From: Ancylostoma caninum
Lineage: Eukaryota; Nematoda; Chromadorea; Rhabditida; Ancylostomatidae
Assembly (NCBI GenBank): GCA_037903475.1
Contig: JBAJFG010000604.1
Span: forward strand, 1,474,001-1,538,000
Length of the DNA stretch: 64,000 nucleotides
Direction: 5' to 3'
A program made the position numbers and the translations under genes. A model generated the notes under the pieces. That model was not told the origin of the DNA. It saw only the letters and a program-made list of their open reading frames with translations, and did not search any database. Positions 1 to 9,589 of this stretch are shown one piece after another; within the stretch, counting starts at the first letter, position 1, and each line of letters opens with the position of its first letter.

Positions 1-210
1 AAGTGAAGGTGGTCAGCCCCTGTAGGCGTCGACCGGGCGGGGGGGGGGTTGAGGAATGTTAATGTAGTAATAATAAAAGTTGAAACGATGAAAAAAATGA
101 AAAATCTTTGTTTTGATTCCTTGAATTTTGCACGTGGCATTTCTCCGGAGATGATCGGCTATAGCAGGTTAGAGGAGATAGAGTGCTACGTTCATTCTTT
201 TCATCTCTCA

Positions 211-476
211 CTCAGAACCTCATGGACAAGTTTCTGATCACATCTAAAACTTGGTTGCCTAGAAGCTTGTCGACAACTTGTTTTCATACTTCAATGCCGA
301 CAAGTTTTCTGCGCATTTGCTTTCGCCTTTTTTCACTAAAAATCTACGAAAACAAGCTCTCTACAAGCTTTTGGGCGGAAAAGTTGCCGGAAAGGACGTG
401 TGAAAACAAGTTGGCGACAAGCTTTTGGGAGAGCAAGTTTCAGATGCGATCAGAAACTTGTTTCTGAGTTTCTGAG
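211..476. repeat. Foldback (inverted-repeat) element
   Basis: The left arm (about 211-312) and right arm (about 374-476) are imperfect reverse complements. Both carry CTCAGAA, then ACAAGTTTCTGAT, AAGCTTGTCG and AACTTGTTTTCA in matching order. The roughly 60-bp centre repeats the ACAAGC/CAAGCTTTTGG word. There is no coding content; the short open frames across it are by-products. It is probably a foldback MITE, and no clear target-site duplication was found. Confidence 0.65.
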
Positions 477-610
477 CAGGACGTCTGTCAGATCTTTCTC
501 GTACGGCTGGTGTCTTAATGTAGCTGAATAAACACGGCTTACACTGCCCGCAGAGTTCCAGACGCGCGGGCGGCGCGGGCGGGTGGGAGGTTGATTTAAT
601 GAATATCGAT

Positions 611-671
611 CAGCCGCTTGAGCGGCTGAGAGCCGCTACTTTGAGCGCCGCTCAGCCGCTCAAAGTAGCGG
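611..671. repeat. Two GC-rich perfect palindromes
   Basis: 611-618 pairs with 621-628 (8 bp, 2-nt loop). 633-647 pairs perfectly with 657-671 (15 bp, 9-nt loop). The GC-rich block around 540-690 contrasts with the AT-rich surroundings. It could be repeat-derived or a structured RNA; no function is assigned. Confidence 0.7.
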
Positions 672-690
672 GGCAGCGCCGCTGGAGTCA

Positions 691-1169
691 ATAATCTATC
701 GGGAAAGGGGGTTTTGAAGGAGTTAGGGATTGTTTCTCTTCACCTTTTGGGTATATGCATTGGAGATCTCTTTATTAATATGAAGACATGTTCTGTTTCC
801 TCTCTACACTTGTACTCTCCTAAGAGGAACCAGTTGTTCTGCCAACTGTTTATTGCTCGGTAAGGAATTTTTCAGGATTCGCTAGCTGTCAAGCACCCTC
901 ACTGGCATTCTGCGAACCAAAAAGGAGGACAAGGAACAAGCCTACACCCATCATAGGAACATGGAGGTATATATACTTCTGTTTTTCTATTCTTCTTTTC
1001 TCATTTTCTGAGGGCATAGATGTTATGCACCAATCTTGTAGTTCTCTGGAGCTAAATTCGAATGTTTACACTGTTTATTTTGGGACATACTACGTAGATT
1101 CGGTACTAAGGTTGGCCACCCTCATTAATGACAAGTAGAGCTTTCTTCTTCTTAATTTTAATTTTTTAG
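691..1169. other. No certain gene; possible upstream exon of the synthetase pseudogene
   Basis: A stretch ending at 966 before GTATAT is open in a frame whose phase (2) matches the next exon at 1170. It reads ...KPTPIIGTW. I could not match it to aspartyl-tRNA synthetase, so it is not called. Confidence 0.25.
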
Positions 1170-2199
1170 TGGTGGTGGTTATGACGGGTACAAAGTGAGT
1201 AGCATGAATAAGCTGTCCTATCTTTTCCCACGGTTAATCGCAAATGCTATTTGTCAATCATACCTTCGAAGCACTTTCCAGCCTTCTGCGATTTTCGACA
1301 GAAGCAAAGATGTTTGGTTCAAGAACACTGATGCCGCCAAGCTTATTGAATGTTATGGCGTTGAGGACGGGGACTGCGTAGTTTTCAGGTACCTCGCCGT
1401 TGTATATATAGTATATTTGTCGTAGTAGCCTTTTCTTTTATAATCTAGTGTTAAGTTGGGGAGATGAGGAAGGAGTGCAGTGGACGCTAGGGCAGCTGCG
1501 CAACATGGTAGCCGAGGCTGGTGGGCTTCGAAAGCAGCGAAAGGTATGCGAATAAGGGACGAAGGGTTGGTGGACTTGCTTTAATTCGGACCAATTGTTT
1601 AGATCTGCGCTCACTGGATCGTGGATTTCCCCTTGTTTTCTGTCGAGGACACACGCTCGTCAGCACACACCATCCTTTCACTTCTCTTATTCCAGAGCAC
1701 CGGGACTGGTTAAGTGATCCCTCTAAGATCCACAAAATCACTGGTGAGCTTGCGAAACCTGTATATTTGAAGATCTTGATTGGTAATCTAATTAAAGCTA
1801 ATATTCATGCTTATAATCGTTTCAGGACAGCATTATGACTTGGTTCTGAATGGCGTAGAATTAGGCGGCGGTTCTATTCGAATTCGCAATCCACAAGAAT
1901 AGGCGCACGTCCTCAAAATTCTTGGAGAGGAGACAGAGGAATTGGTTAGTGTTGGTTCACTACCCTCAGTTTGGAGTGTTTTGCTGTTAAAATTGGTCGC
2001 GTTAACCTAATTTTTTTTGTTAATTTTATGGAATCACTATTACTGTATTGTTTTTACGATATTACTATTATGTTTGCATTATTATAATGTACTATTATTA
2101 TTTATGTGGAATTTTTATTTCTATTATACCCACCCCTGCGCTCGTCATACCCACCCCTGCGCTCGTCAAGATCGGCTACTCCTGATCTCTGGTATTCTA

Positions 2200-3876
2200 T
2201 TGCTACCGCGTTATGGCTTAAAACCCGTTAAAAAAACCTCAAACGCCCAGTCTGATGCTCCAGCTTGGGTCCAGGCAATACTTGAAAGGTGGGATGGCTT
2301 TTTTACACGCTTTGATAAGATGTTTGATCTTGTGTTGAGGATGCAAGAGACTCAGTCAGCTGTCCTCACCAGGCTGAAGACCTTGGAGGAGCGAGTTGTT
2401 ACCATGAATGAGCAACCTCCCTCTTCGAATGCCGCTCTCTACAGCATCCTGGTGAAGTTTCATGCCGATGCCAGGATAGTCTCCTCCAAGTCTTGTGGCA
2501 TAACGTGGGTAGGCATTGGAGAGCAAATCGATGACGCGGCCACCCACGTTTTTGACCAGAAGGCTTTGGAGGAGGTTGTTGAGGCATCGGCTGACAGTGA
2601 ACTTATCAGGGAGCTGAGTACTGGACAAATAGATGTCCATAGGCACCCAAAAATAAGAAATGTAAAAAGCAGTCGCCCACGGATAATTAAGGTCTATTTA
2701 AGAAATCAGGACCTTAGAGACAGGCTTTTACACCACATACGGAATGGTCGATTGTCGCTCACGAAACAATTTGTTCATTCGTATGCGAGAAAGGACTACA
2801 CTCGCGAAGAGCTCGAATATGACCGCTGTTTACGTAAGAAGGCAGGGCAGCTGAACCATCAAGAAGGTATGCTTAAGTATATTGTACGCGACCTTTCGAT
2901 TCATGAACTGCGCTATCCACGCGAATTGCCATCTCGCACGACATTCGATGTGCATAGCGCATCTCAGACCGCGCTTGAACATGCTAGCCAATGTAGCCAT
3001 TTTGTGGATGAGTCCTTCACAGGCTCGCTAGGGATACGAGCCCTGCAACACGACTATTTCAACACAAAGTGCTTTGGAAGCATAGTGGTGATGGGAGGCC
3101 TGAATTTCCCCCTGATTGACTGGGATAATAAGACTCATCGTGGTGACGTATCATCCAAATCATCAACCCTGTTCCTTGATTTCTCTCGCAACTTTAATCT
3201 CAACCAGGTTATTGATCGCCCCACTCATGGTCTAAACATCTTAAACATCATACTGGCTTCAGAAGTTTCAATTTTAGAAAACATTGATGTAGGACCACCC
3301 TTTAGTACATCTGATCACAATGCTATTTCTTTTTCACTAAGAGAAATCACCCCAATGCAAACGAATGCAACAAAAAATCGCCCCAATTACGCTAAAGCCG
3401 ATTTTCACGCTATTGTGGAAGCTCTCACATCTGTCGACTGGTTAGCCTTCATTAATAACTCCGACCACATTGACGACTGCTACCGAAATCTTGTAGAATA
3501 TATCCACAGCCTCATTTTGAGATACGTACCTATGCACACCAGCAGTAAGCCGCCAGAGGCATATCCACGGTATATTCGAACTCTCAAAGCCAAGCTCGAT
3601 TTTTATCACTTGAAAAGAAATGCTTTCGGTAATGCTAAATACATGATGTACGCCCGAAAACTTAAACGAGCTCTAGCACGCTTCTCCTTGTTGAAAGAAA
3701 AACGAATAGCACAATGTAAAAATACCAAACGTTTTTTCAACTATTGCCGGCTGAAATTAGATATCCGCGAATCGATCCCTGCCATGCTTTCTTCAAATTC
3801 CGAGCAAGTGGAAACTGATCGAGCGAAAGCTGAACTGTTCGCAGATTATTTCGAGTCTGTCTATAAGATCCCATAA
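2200..3876 (+). pseudogene. LINE ORF1-like / truncated endonuclease fusion
   Basis: One open frame joins two normally separate LINE products. The first half has a heptad-like coiled coil (around 2270-2400, ILERWDGFFTRFDKMFDLV...) and a basic domain (PRIIKVYLRNQDLRDRLL, SYARKDYTREELEYDRC), typical of ORF1-type proteins. From about 3076 it becomes the C-terminal third of an exonuclease-endonuclease-phosphatase domain: GGLNFPLIDW (normally GDFN) and SDHNAI with its catalytic SDH. The N-terminal catalytic Asn/Glu part is missing, which implies an internal deletion that fused the two. The frame ends at TAA 3874-3876, after which the same frame reopens into the reverse transcriptase. The product would not be an active nuclease. 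Confidence 0.75.
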
Positions 3877-5444
3877 AGTTCTGGAGCAGAGGTGAACATT
3901 CTCACCCAAGAACCTCTAGATTGGGTCGACATCTCGACGGAAGCAGTATATAACACACTGCGGCGACTTCCAAACAGAGTGTCGACCTCCCCTGATCAGA
4001 TTCCATACATATTTCTCAAGAGAGCTGCTCTTGGATTGACGGCCCCCCTCACCCTTCTTTTTAATAGATATCTTTTGAGAGGTGAAACGCCCGCTCTCTG
4101 GAAAATCGGGCTCGTTCGACCTATCCATAAGAAGGGCTCAAGGAATGACGTGAGAAATTACCGGCCGATTTGTCTTACTAGTTCAATAAGTAAAGTGCTG
4201 GAACGCATTCTCTGCAAAAGAATAATTGATCATCTGTGTGAGCATAACTTAATTTCCCCAAATCAGCATGGTTTTTTGAGCAAACGGTCAACCACATCAG
4301 CTCTTTTGTCCACAGTGCCCATCTGGCACAAAGAAACGGAGAAGGGGAATTTTGTATCAGTTTGTTATATCGACTACAGAAAAGCCTTCGACTCTATCTC
4401 GGTACCCCTACTTCTGCGCAAAATTAAAGCCTTCGGCATAAATGGATGTCTGCATCAGTTTCTTCGCTCATTTTTAACAGATAGAGTTCAGAGTGTAGTC
4501 ATAAATGAGTCGCGTTCACGAAACTACCGCACAACTAGCGGAGTTCCACAAGGCACTGCATCGGACCATTGATGTTTTTAATGTATGTGAACGACCTGCC
4601 AGACGTGTTACCACCCCGATGCTCTTGCTCCATGTATGCCGACGACTCTAAGATATACTCAATCAACGATTGTAGCCAATTACAGTTAGCTCTTGATGCT
4701 CTAGCTGAATGGTCTAAAACCTGGGATCTTGACATAGCGCCAGAAAAGACAACAGTAATGTGTTTTGGTAAAAATCACCCAGATATCCAGTTCACCTTAA
4801 ACGGGGAAACTTTAACGCGATCAAACAAATTACGTGACTTAGGAATTACCTACACGAACAAATTTGAATTTGATGACTATATAAAGGATGTTGTATCAAG
4901 AACAAACTGTAAATCTAACTTCATTTTGCGCGCTTTCAAATCCAGAGATCCAAAACTGTTATTTAAACTGTTCACAGTATATGTCAGACAGCAAATGGAG
5001 TACTGTTGTCAGCTATGGTCCCCACACAAGAAAACGCTGGTCGAAAACATTGAAAAAGTCCAAAAAAGTTTTACTTACCGCTGTTTTGTTCGAAAAGGAA
5101 TGCTGAGATTATCATACCAAAAACGTCTAAAAGCCCTAGGAGCCCACACTTTAGAATTCCAAAGAAAGTTAGCCGATTTTGTTTTTCTGTACAAGTTAAC
5201 AACCGGAGAATGCGATCTTAAACTGTACGACCTTTTCGAAAGGCCACACATGATTGAGGTTACCAGGGGCCACCCATACCGCATTAAACCAGAAAAAGTG
5301 AAAACGGCCTCTTTTGCGGGATCTTTTCTTGCTACACCAGTGCATCAGTGGAATAGCTTTGATTCCAGCTTCTTCAGGTGGAAGCGATCTTCTTCATTCC
5401 AGATTCATCTAGTCGATTATTTCCACAAGTTCGTTCCAGGTTGA
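3877..5444 (+). pseudogene. LINE reverse transcriptase, frameshifted
   Basis: This copies element RNA into DNA at the nicked target in intact relatives. Visible in order: the fingers region NYRPICLTSSISKVLE, motif A YIDYRKAFDSI (catalytic Asp), motif B SGVPQGT, and motif C CSMYADDSKIY. The CR1-type thumb and C-terminus end in a WNSF...F segment at 5442-5444. The reading frame changes immediately after GVPQGT (about 4554-4566), consistent with a one-base deletion. The first half continues the upstream frame after the TAA at 3874. With one nonsense and one frameshift lesion, it is relatively young but dead. Confidence 0.85.
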
Positions 5445-5986
5445 GGTAATCCCTCCCTCATGTATGAACGAGTCTCAATCTTTCATACAAAACAGAAAAA
5501 ATGTTGTTACTAACATAGTTTTTATTTTCTTCTTCCTTTTACGCCTTTCTCTTTTCTCATCACTAACACGTGTTGGTCAGTTATCGCCCTCGAAATATTT
5601 GACCCCCCGTCGACGGCTAGTTGTGGACCTCAGGAACGTTGGCGGACCTACTAAGTTGGTATCCGGAGTTCTTCGTTACGACCTTTCAAGGACTTGCAGT
5701 GTTGGCGGGCCACTGCCCTTCCGAACCGAGACGTCCACTCCCCCCCCCCTTCTCACTGCTCCATGGTAACAGTGGGGCAACATCGGTTTCTTTAGTTATT
5801 TCTCACTTCGTGTTTATTTCTTGTTTATTGCTGCAATGGTTATCCGATTTCATGAATAAATAAATATTACTGATACTACCCTCATTCAAAGACCACTGGC
5901 TCGATGCTTTATCATTCGGTGCACCACCGCATGGAGGATTCGCTATAGGTCTCGATCGTTATATTGCTTCCAGGGCGCAGCACTAG

Positions 5987-6395
5987 GTGGTCAGTGTCGG
6001 TTGGGGAGTACTAAGTCCAGTCGGATTCCCAAATGGGCTACTAAGTACCTACACACTAGGGTTCTTTCAGGAAAAGCAGATAGCACTAAAAAAGTGACTT
6101 GAATAAGCGTTAGTGAGACGACGAATGATGTTTCAGCAAGAAATGCGTACCATTTGGCGAAGACAGCCTAAATCATCTCAAATTCTAGCTCTGAGTGTGG
6201 TCACTCACTTCATGATGTCGTCTCGAATTCGGCTGTCATGGTAATACTTTTCACAATGTTCCAGTATATTTGACGCACATAGTGATAGAAGTGATGCACG
6301 AGCTATGGCTACGCAAAGTTTCTCCTAGAAAAATGCTCAACCTAAGAGGACTGGCTTCCTGTCCGATATGTAGTAATTAACAATTGACAATGCTT
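5987..6395. other. No gene or repeat recognised
   Basis: This is where the last synthetase exon would be expected. I found no IRDVIAFP-like sequence in any frame, so the copied gene probably ends at the motif-3 exon or has decayed beyond it. Confidence 0.4.
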
Positions 6396-7425
6396 AAAGT
6401 CCGTGGCATGCTATGCAACGACGCTGTCGTTGCGTTCGTTACCACCATAAGTTTTCGCACAATCGCTACTATGCCACCACGCTATTCCACGCAAACTGCT
6501 TGATAAGATACGAGAACTCATAACATTTTTTTGTCGTCATTCCTACTCATCTTCCCAAAGCCCTGGGCATACTTCATGCGACGCGATTTGGTCGCCGCGA
6601 CTGCATTTTGCACGAGCGATCTAGTCGCGGCGACTGGATAGCGTGTTTAGACTTACTTCATTTAGTGATCGGCGACGGCATTGAATCTTTTGCAGCGTTC
6701 ATCCCGCTAAAGCTTCGATATTTGTGCTTCATTCACACTTGTTTCCCGTAATTAGTGGTAATAAGGCTGATGAAAACGTCTATGTCTGAATTATGGCTCC
6801 TAATATGTTTCGGAAGACTATTTTAGCGTTTCAAACTGGTTCTAATTCTATTTTTCGCCTAGTGAGCACACTAATTGTAATATTTCCTGAAATTTCGGTA
6901 GAGTATCCACAATTTGAAGGTATGCGGAGTCGGTTATGGAGAAAGAACGGGAAGTCACTCCGAAATACTGGACTTTGGGAACAATTTAAGAGAATACTAC
7001 CTAGAAAAGGAAAGATTTACACATATTCACATCAAATCTCGAGTCTGATTTAGTAAGAGACTCACACAAAAGAATCGAAATAAAAGAAATATCTAGGAAA
7101 AGGAAGCAAAAAACTAGGCAATTCGGTCGCGTCGCAACTTCTAGACGTAGCGACGCGATTACATGAGAAATAAGGAAAATCGCCGGAGACCTACAAAATG
7201 AAGTATGCCCAGGCCGCAACTGACCAGCGGTTTGGTCGCCACACCATTTTGTAAAAATCGGTCGCGCATCTACGAATTGCTTTTGAAAATGAAGGCGCGT
7301 GAAATGACCACGGCAGCTTTTGTGATGTTTGCAAGTCAAATCGCGTGGCGACCAGATCGTCGTCGCTGCAAGTATGTCCAACCCTTAACCACGACGGTGT
7401 CGCTGTGAAGTATGCCGTGGGCCTA
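6396..7425. repeat. Nested GCGAC-rich inverted-repeat element
   Basis: The outer ends match loosely in inverse orientation: GTCCGTGGCATGC (about 6401) against the complement of GCATGCCGTGGGC-like sequence at 7409-7421. An inner pair matches better: 6553-6575 (CCCTGGGCATACTTCATG) against 7196-7217 (AATGAAGTATGCCCAGGCC). A still inner pair (TCGCGTCGC ... GCGACGCGA) lies at 7127-7160. CpG-rich TCGCGGCGAC words recur throughout. It looks like a MITE, or two nested ones. Short open frames here are not credible genes. Confidence 0.5.
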
Positions 7426-7481
7426 AAAGACAGCACTCTTTCAATCTACTTATCTGTCCGGGTTAGAGTGAGCGTCCCTCA

Positions 7482-7488
7482 TTTGCAG
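7482..7488 (+). promoter_or_regulatory. Candidate trans-splice acceptor (TTTGCAG)
   Basis: TTTGCAG ends 16 nt upstream of the ATG at 7505. In nematodes such an acceptor without an upstream exon commonly receives a spliced leader. This is inferred from position only. Confidence 0.4.
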
Positions 7489-7504
7489 TGGATCATCTGA
7501 CAAG

Positions 7505-7881
7505 ATGGCTACAAAGGGTGACGATGACAAGAAGAAACTGATAGAGAAGAAGTGGGTTCGATTGGTCTTTTACGAATTCTGACGACCTAGCGCTCTATTA
7601 ATATTTTAGGCCGAGCGCATCAGATCTGCTTGTGAAGATGCGCAGTCGCTTCCAGCATCGTGCAACGGAACCTGTCTTCCATACCCTTGCCAATGCATCG
7701 GAGGTTAGGTACGTTCGAAAAGTGAGTTTCTCATGTTGGGTTTGTAAGGATCACTCTGAATCCGAATGTTTCTCTCCGATCCCAGGATGTTCGAGAATCC
7801 CAGTTTGAAGTTCTCAGTGGTAACATGTTGATTTTCTACTCTGACGAGAAAGGAAATGAACCCCTATTTATCCATGACTGA
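7505..7881 (+). CDS. Small three-exon gene, 84 residues, family unknown
   Basis: Exons 7505-7551, 7610-7721 and 7786-7881 join with matching phases (2 then 0) at introns of 58 and 64 nt. Both are GT..AG: GTGGGT..TTTTAG and GTGAGT..CCCAG. The spliced frame is open from ATG to TGA (7879-7881). The protein starts MATKGDDDKKKLIEK (charged, lysine-rich), continues SASDLLVKMRSRFQHRA and EVRYVRK, and ends FYSDEKGNEPLFIHD. No signal peptide, membrane span or cysteine cluster is seen. A candidate spliced-leader acceptor lies just upstream. The compact layout and phase agreement make this one of the best host-gene models here. I do not recognise the family. Confidence 0.65.
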
Positions 7882-8080
7882 CGACGATCGAATTAACTTG
7901 TTTGCATGTGCAACAACACATCGTTGACCTAACGACGAGTCAAAACAAACAAAAACGTGAATTCGAATATAAATGGGCAGGGACGTGTACAAGTTTGCAT
8001 ATTCACTGACTTTGATAAAGACTTCCGGCCATATATGCAGGACTATAAGGTGGAGTGATAAAATTTCGAACATTCTTCAG

Positions 8081-8214
8081 ACCAGCCTCGAACAACAGTC
8101 GTCCAGAAGCAACGGATCAGACAACGCACTGAGGCTGCCTCAGATTGAAACGCTTTCTCTAGAACGACGCACAGACTCTGCACCGGCCAACATTCACGGA
8201 ACGTCACGTAGCAA
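8081..8214 (+). CDS. Candidate internal exon, unknown gene
   Basis: An acceptor TTCTTCAG precedes 8081 and a donor GTACCT follows 8214. The frame is open for 44 codons plus 2 nt (phase 2) and reads TSLEQQSSRSNGSDNALR...SLERRTDSAPANIHG, a Ser-rich low-complexity segment. It could be an upstream exon of the locus ending at 10970, but no phase-compatible joining exon was found. Confidence 0.45.
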
Positions 8215-8988
8215 GTACCTCAGAGAGAGTTGACATAGGACCTACTTGAAACCTCACATTTGCCTTCTGTATTGTTGCTAAAATTGTTTCCGCACTTTCA
8301 AACTCACTTTATCTCACAAATATATGTACGTTCTTCACAATTCCAAACACTCTCCGGTTATCGTATAAAGAAAAAAGAAAGATTTCAGTTCCAAAAGTCA
8401 ATCTCCAAGTCTGAGAGAAGGGTGCTGGAAGTGTCGCTCATATAAATCGGTTGAAAGAAGCTCCACAAATGAGTATGTACTTATCTAAGTATAAACATAT
8501 AAATATTATATATAATAAATACATACATATGTATATAATAGAAAATCATTGGGAAATAATGACAAATACAGATTTCCACCACAACAGGTCACATATCCGG
8601 AGAGATCAATTATTTTACTAGGTGCTCGTTTTCCGTATCATGATGAGGCAGTTGGCCAAGCTATTCATATAAACACCTAACCATAAAGTCACACATGCAC
8701 TACGCTGCTTTAGAAACCGGATTCCTGGGTCACTCATTTCAAAAACAACCCAATTTCAATTTTATTTCATGGAAATGCCCTCTTCTGTTCAGACCACCAC
8801 AAATGCAGAAATTCCTCAAAGAAAAAAAAAACAATTTCAGTTTCTTAGAAAAAGCTCACCGCTCCATGACAGGGTGCAATGAAATACCATTCTAACTGCC
8901 ACTAGCTGCACATGGTAGAATTGCAATCAAAAAGGTCACGACACTGTTCAATCCGAAGAAAACAAAATTTGTCCGTGGAATAATAAAG
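8215..8988. other. AT-rich spacer with a TA/AAT microsatellite
   Basis: 8489-8540 is almost pure A/T with TATATAATA and TACATATG words. Nothing else is recognisable; the open frames are short and interrupted by A-runs. Confidence 0.5.
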
Positions 8989-9266
8989 AATTCAAGGAAG
9001 AACTGGAAGAAAAGTTAAAGGAAACATTAGCTGATGTTCTACGTAAAAATTTGCGCAAAGACATTGCAGCTGCTGACATCGACTATGTATTTATGCCAAC
9101 CACTGAAAATTTTATTTTATTTGTTTATTTAATAATACACCAGCATGGTGTGCCTGATCATGCAAAACAACAACACAGTCAAGATTCTGGTGGCACCTTG
9201 ATCTTCACCGCAACGGAAAAACACCGTCAACTACAAGGAGTGATTTTGAGGCTGCAACGCGGATGA
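8989..9266 (+). CDS. Coding-like open segment, possible exon(s)
   Basis: The frame is open from about 8966 to TGA 9264-9266 without a good ATG. It reads EFKEELEEKLKETLADVL, then KDIAAADIDYVFMPTTEN. The charged, helical start and normal composition suggest real coding sequence, probably an exon ending near 9117 before GTTTATTT. The remainder may be intron. Family not recognised. Confidence 0.35.
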
Positions 9267-9440
9267 CAATGAGGCCATTGAGATAATCACGTACCCAAGA
9301 ACGCAACTGGAAGATCCATTCTGGGGCGGACGCCTGAGGCGACTCTTTGATCTGATACGAACCCCAGGCGTAAACTCAGGCGGATGCTCGCCGGCTCTTT
9401 GCCATCACTGTGCTGCAGCAAAGGCCTCTGGAGAGAAGTC
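9250..9440 (+). CDS. Candidate exon preceding the 9590 exon
   Basis: The frame is open after 9249 and reads DDNEAIEIITYPRTQLEDP, RRLFDLIRTPG and then CSPALCHHCAA. A weak donor (GTGTTT) at 9441 would leave phase 1, which fits the exon starting at 9590 (A plus AA gives Lys). The acceptor is unclear. Probably part of the same transcript as 9590-10970. Confidence 0.4.
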
Positions 9441-9589
9441 CAACAGTGTTTCTGGTTGAGTAAAGGGACACCTTGACGCCCAATAAATGCAGATAATTCA
9501 CGAAAAACAGCTGAAAATGACTAAATTCGAGAAATGCCGCGATGAGAGAAAATTTGTGTCTGCGGGATGAACAGTGCAACTGTTCGCAG

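Larger units (their letters stand above)
2010..5870 (+). mobile_element. CR1-like non-LTR retrotransposon (LINE), inactivated
   Basis: An ORF1-like coiled-coil part, remains of an apurinic-type endonuclease, a reverse transcriptase with a YADD box, and a 3' UTR ending in AATAAATAAATA follow one another on the plus strand. A 20-bp unit (ACCCACCCCTGCGCTCGTCA) is doubled at 2129-2168, near the 5' end. The 5' boundary is not defined by a target-site duplication. The 3' end lies about 20 bp before the synthetase exon carrying motif 3, so the element sits in that intron, in the same orientation. Confidence 0.85.
1170..5986 (+). pseudogene. dars-2: Mitochondrial aspartyl-tRNA synthetase pseudogene (partial), split by a LINE
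   Basis: Relic of the bacterial-type class II enzyme that charges mitochondrial tRNA-Asp. Exons in family order are: 1170-1388 (ends KLIECYGVEDGDCVVF, GAD region); 1456-1543 (VQWTLGQLRNMVAEAGG); 1603-1743 (WIVDFPLF, then HHPFT); 1826-1944 (YDLVLNGVELGGGSIRI); and about 5890-5986 (motif 3, [14 protein letters not shown]). Intron phases 2, 0 and 1 agree at the first three junctions, each with GT..AG; the acceptor at 1454-1455 (TTAAG) is weak. The copy is disabled by a two-base AC insertion inside 1664-1670 (frameshift between SSAH and HHPFT), an in-frame TAG at 1900-1902, and a TAG at 5984-5986 before the expected C-terminal IRDVIAFP region. The anticodon-binding domain and motif 1 were not found. 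A LINE fills the intron before motif 3. The family call is firm. Pseudogene status rests on the two internal lesions, which could be assembly errors. Confidence 0.85.

Noticed and set aside
49..467. Short plus-strand open frames over the first foldback
   Set aside because: They follow the repeat arms and have no splice or codon character.
8489..8540. AT-rich tract as a replication origin or promoter
   Set aside because: It is a simple A/T microsatellite with no associated motif.
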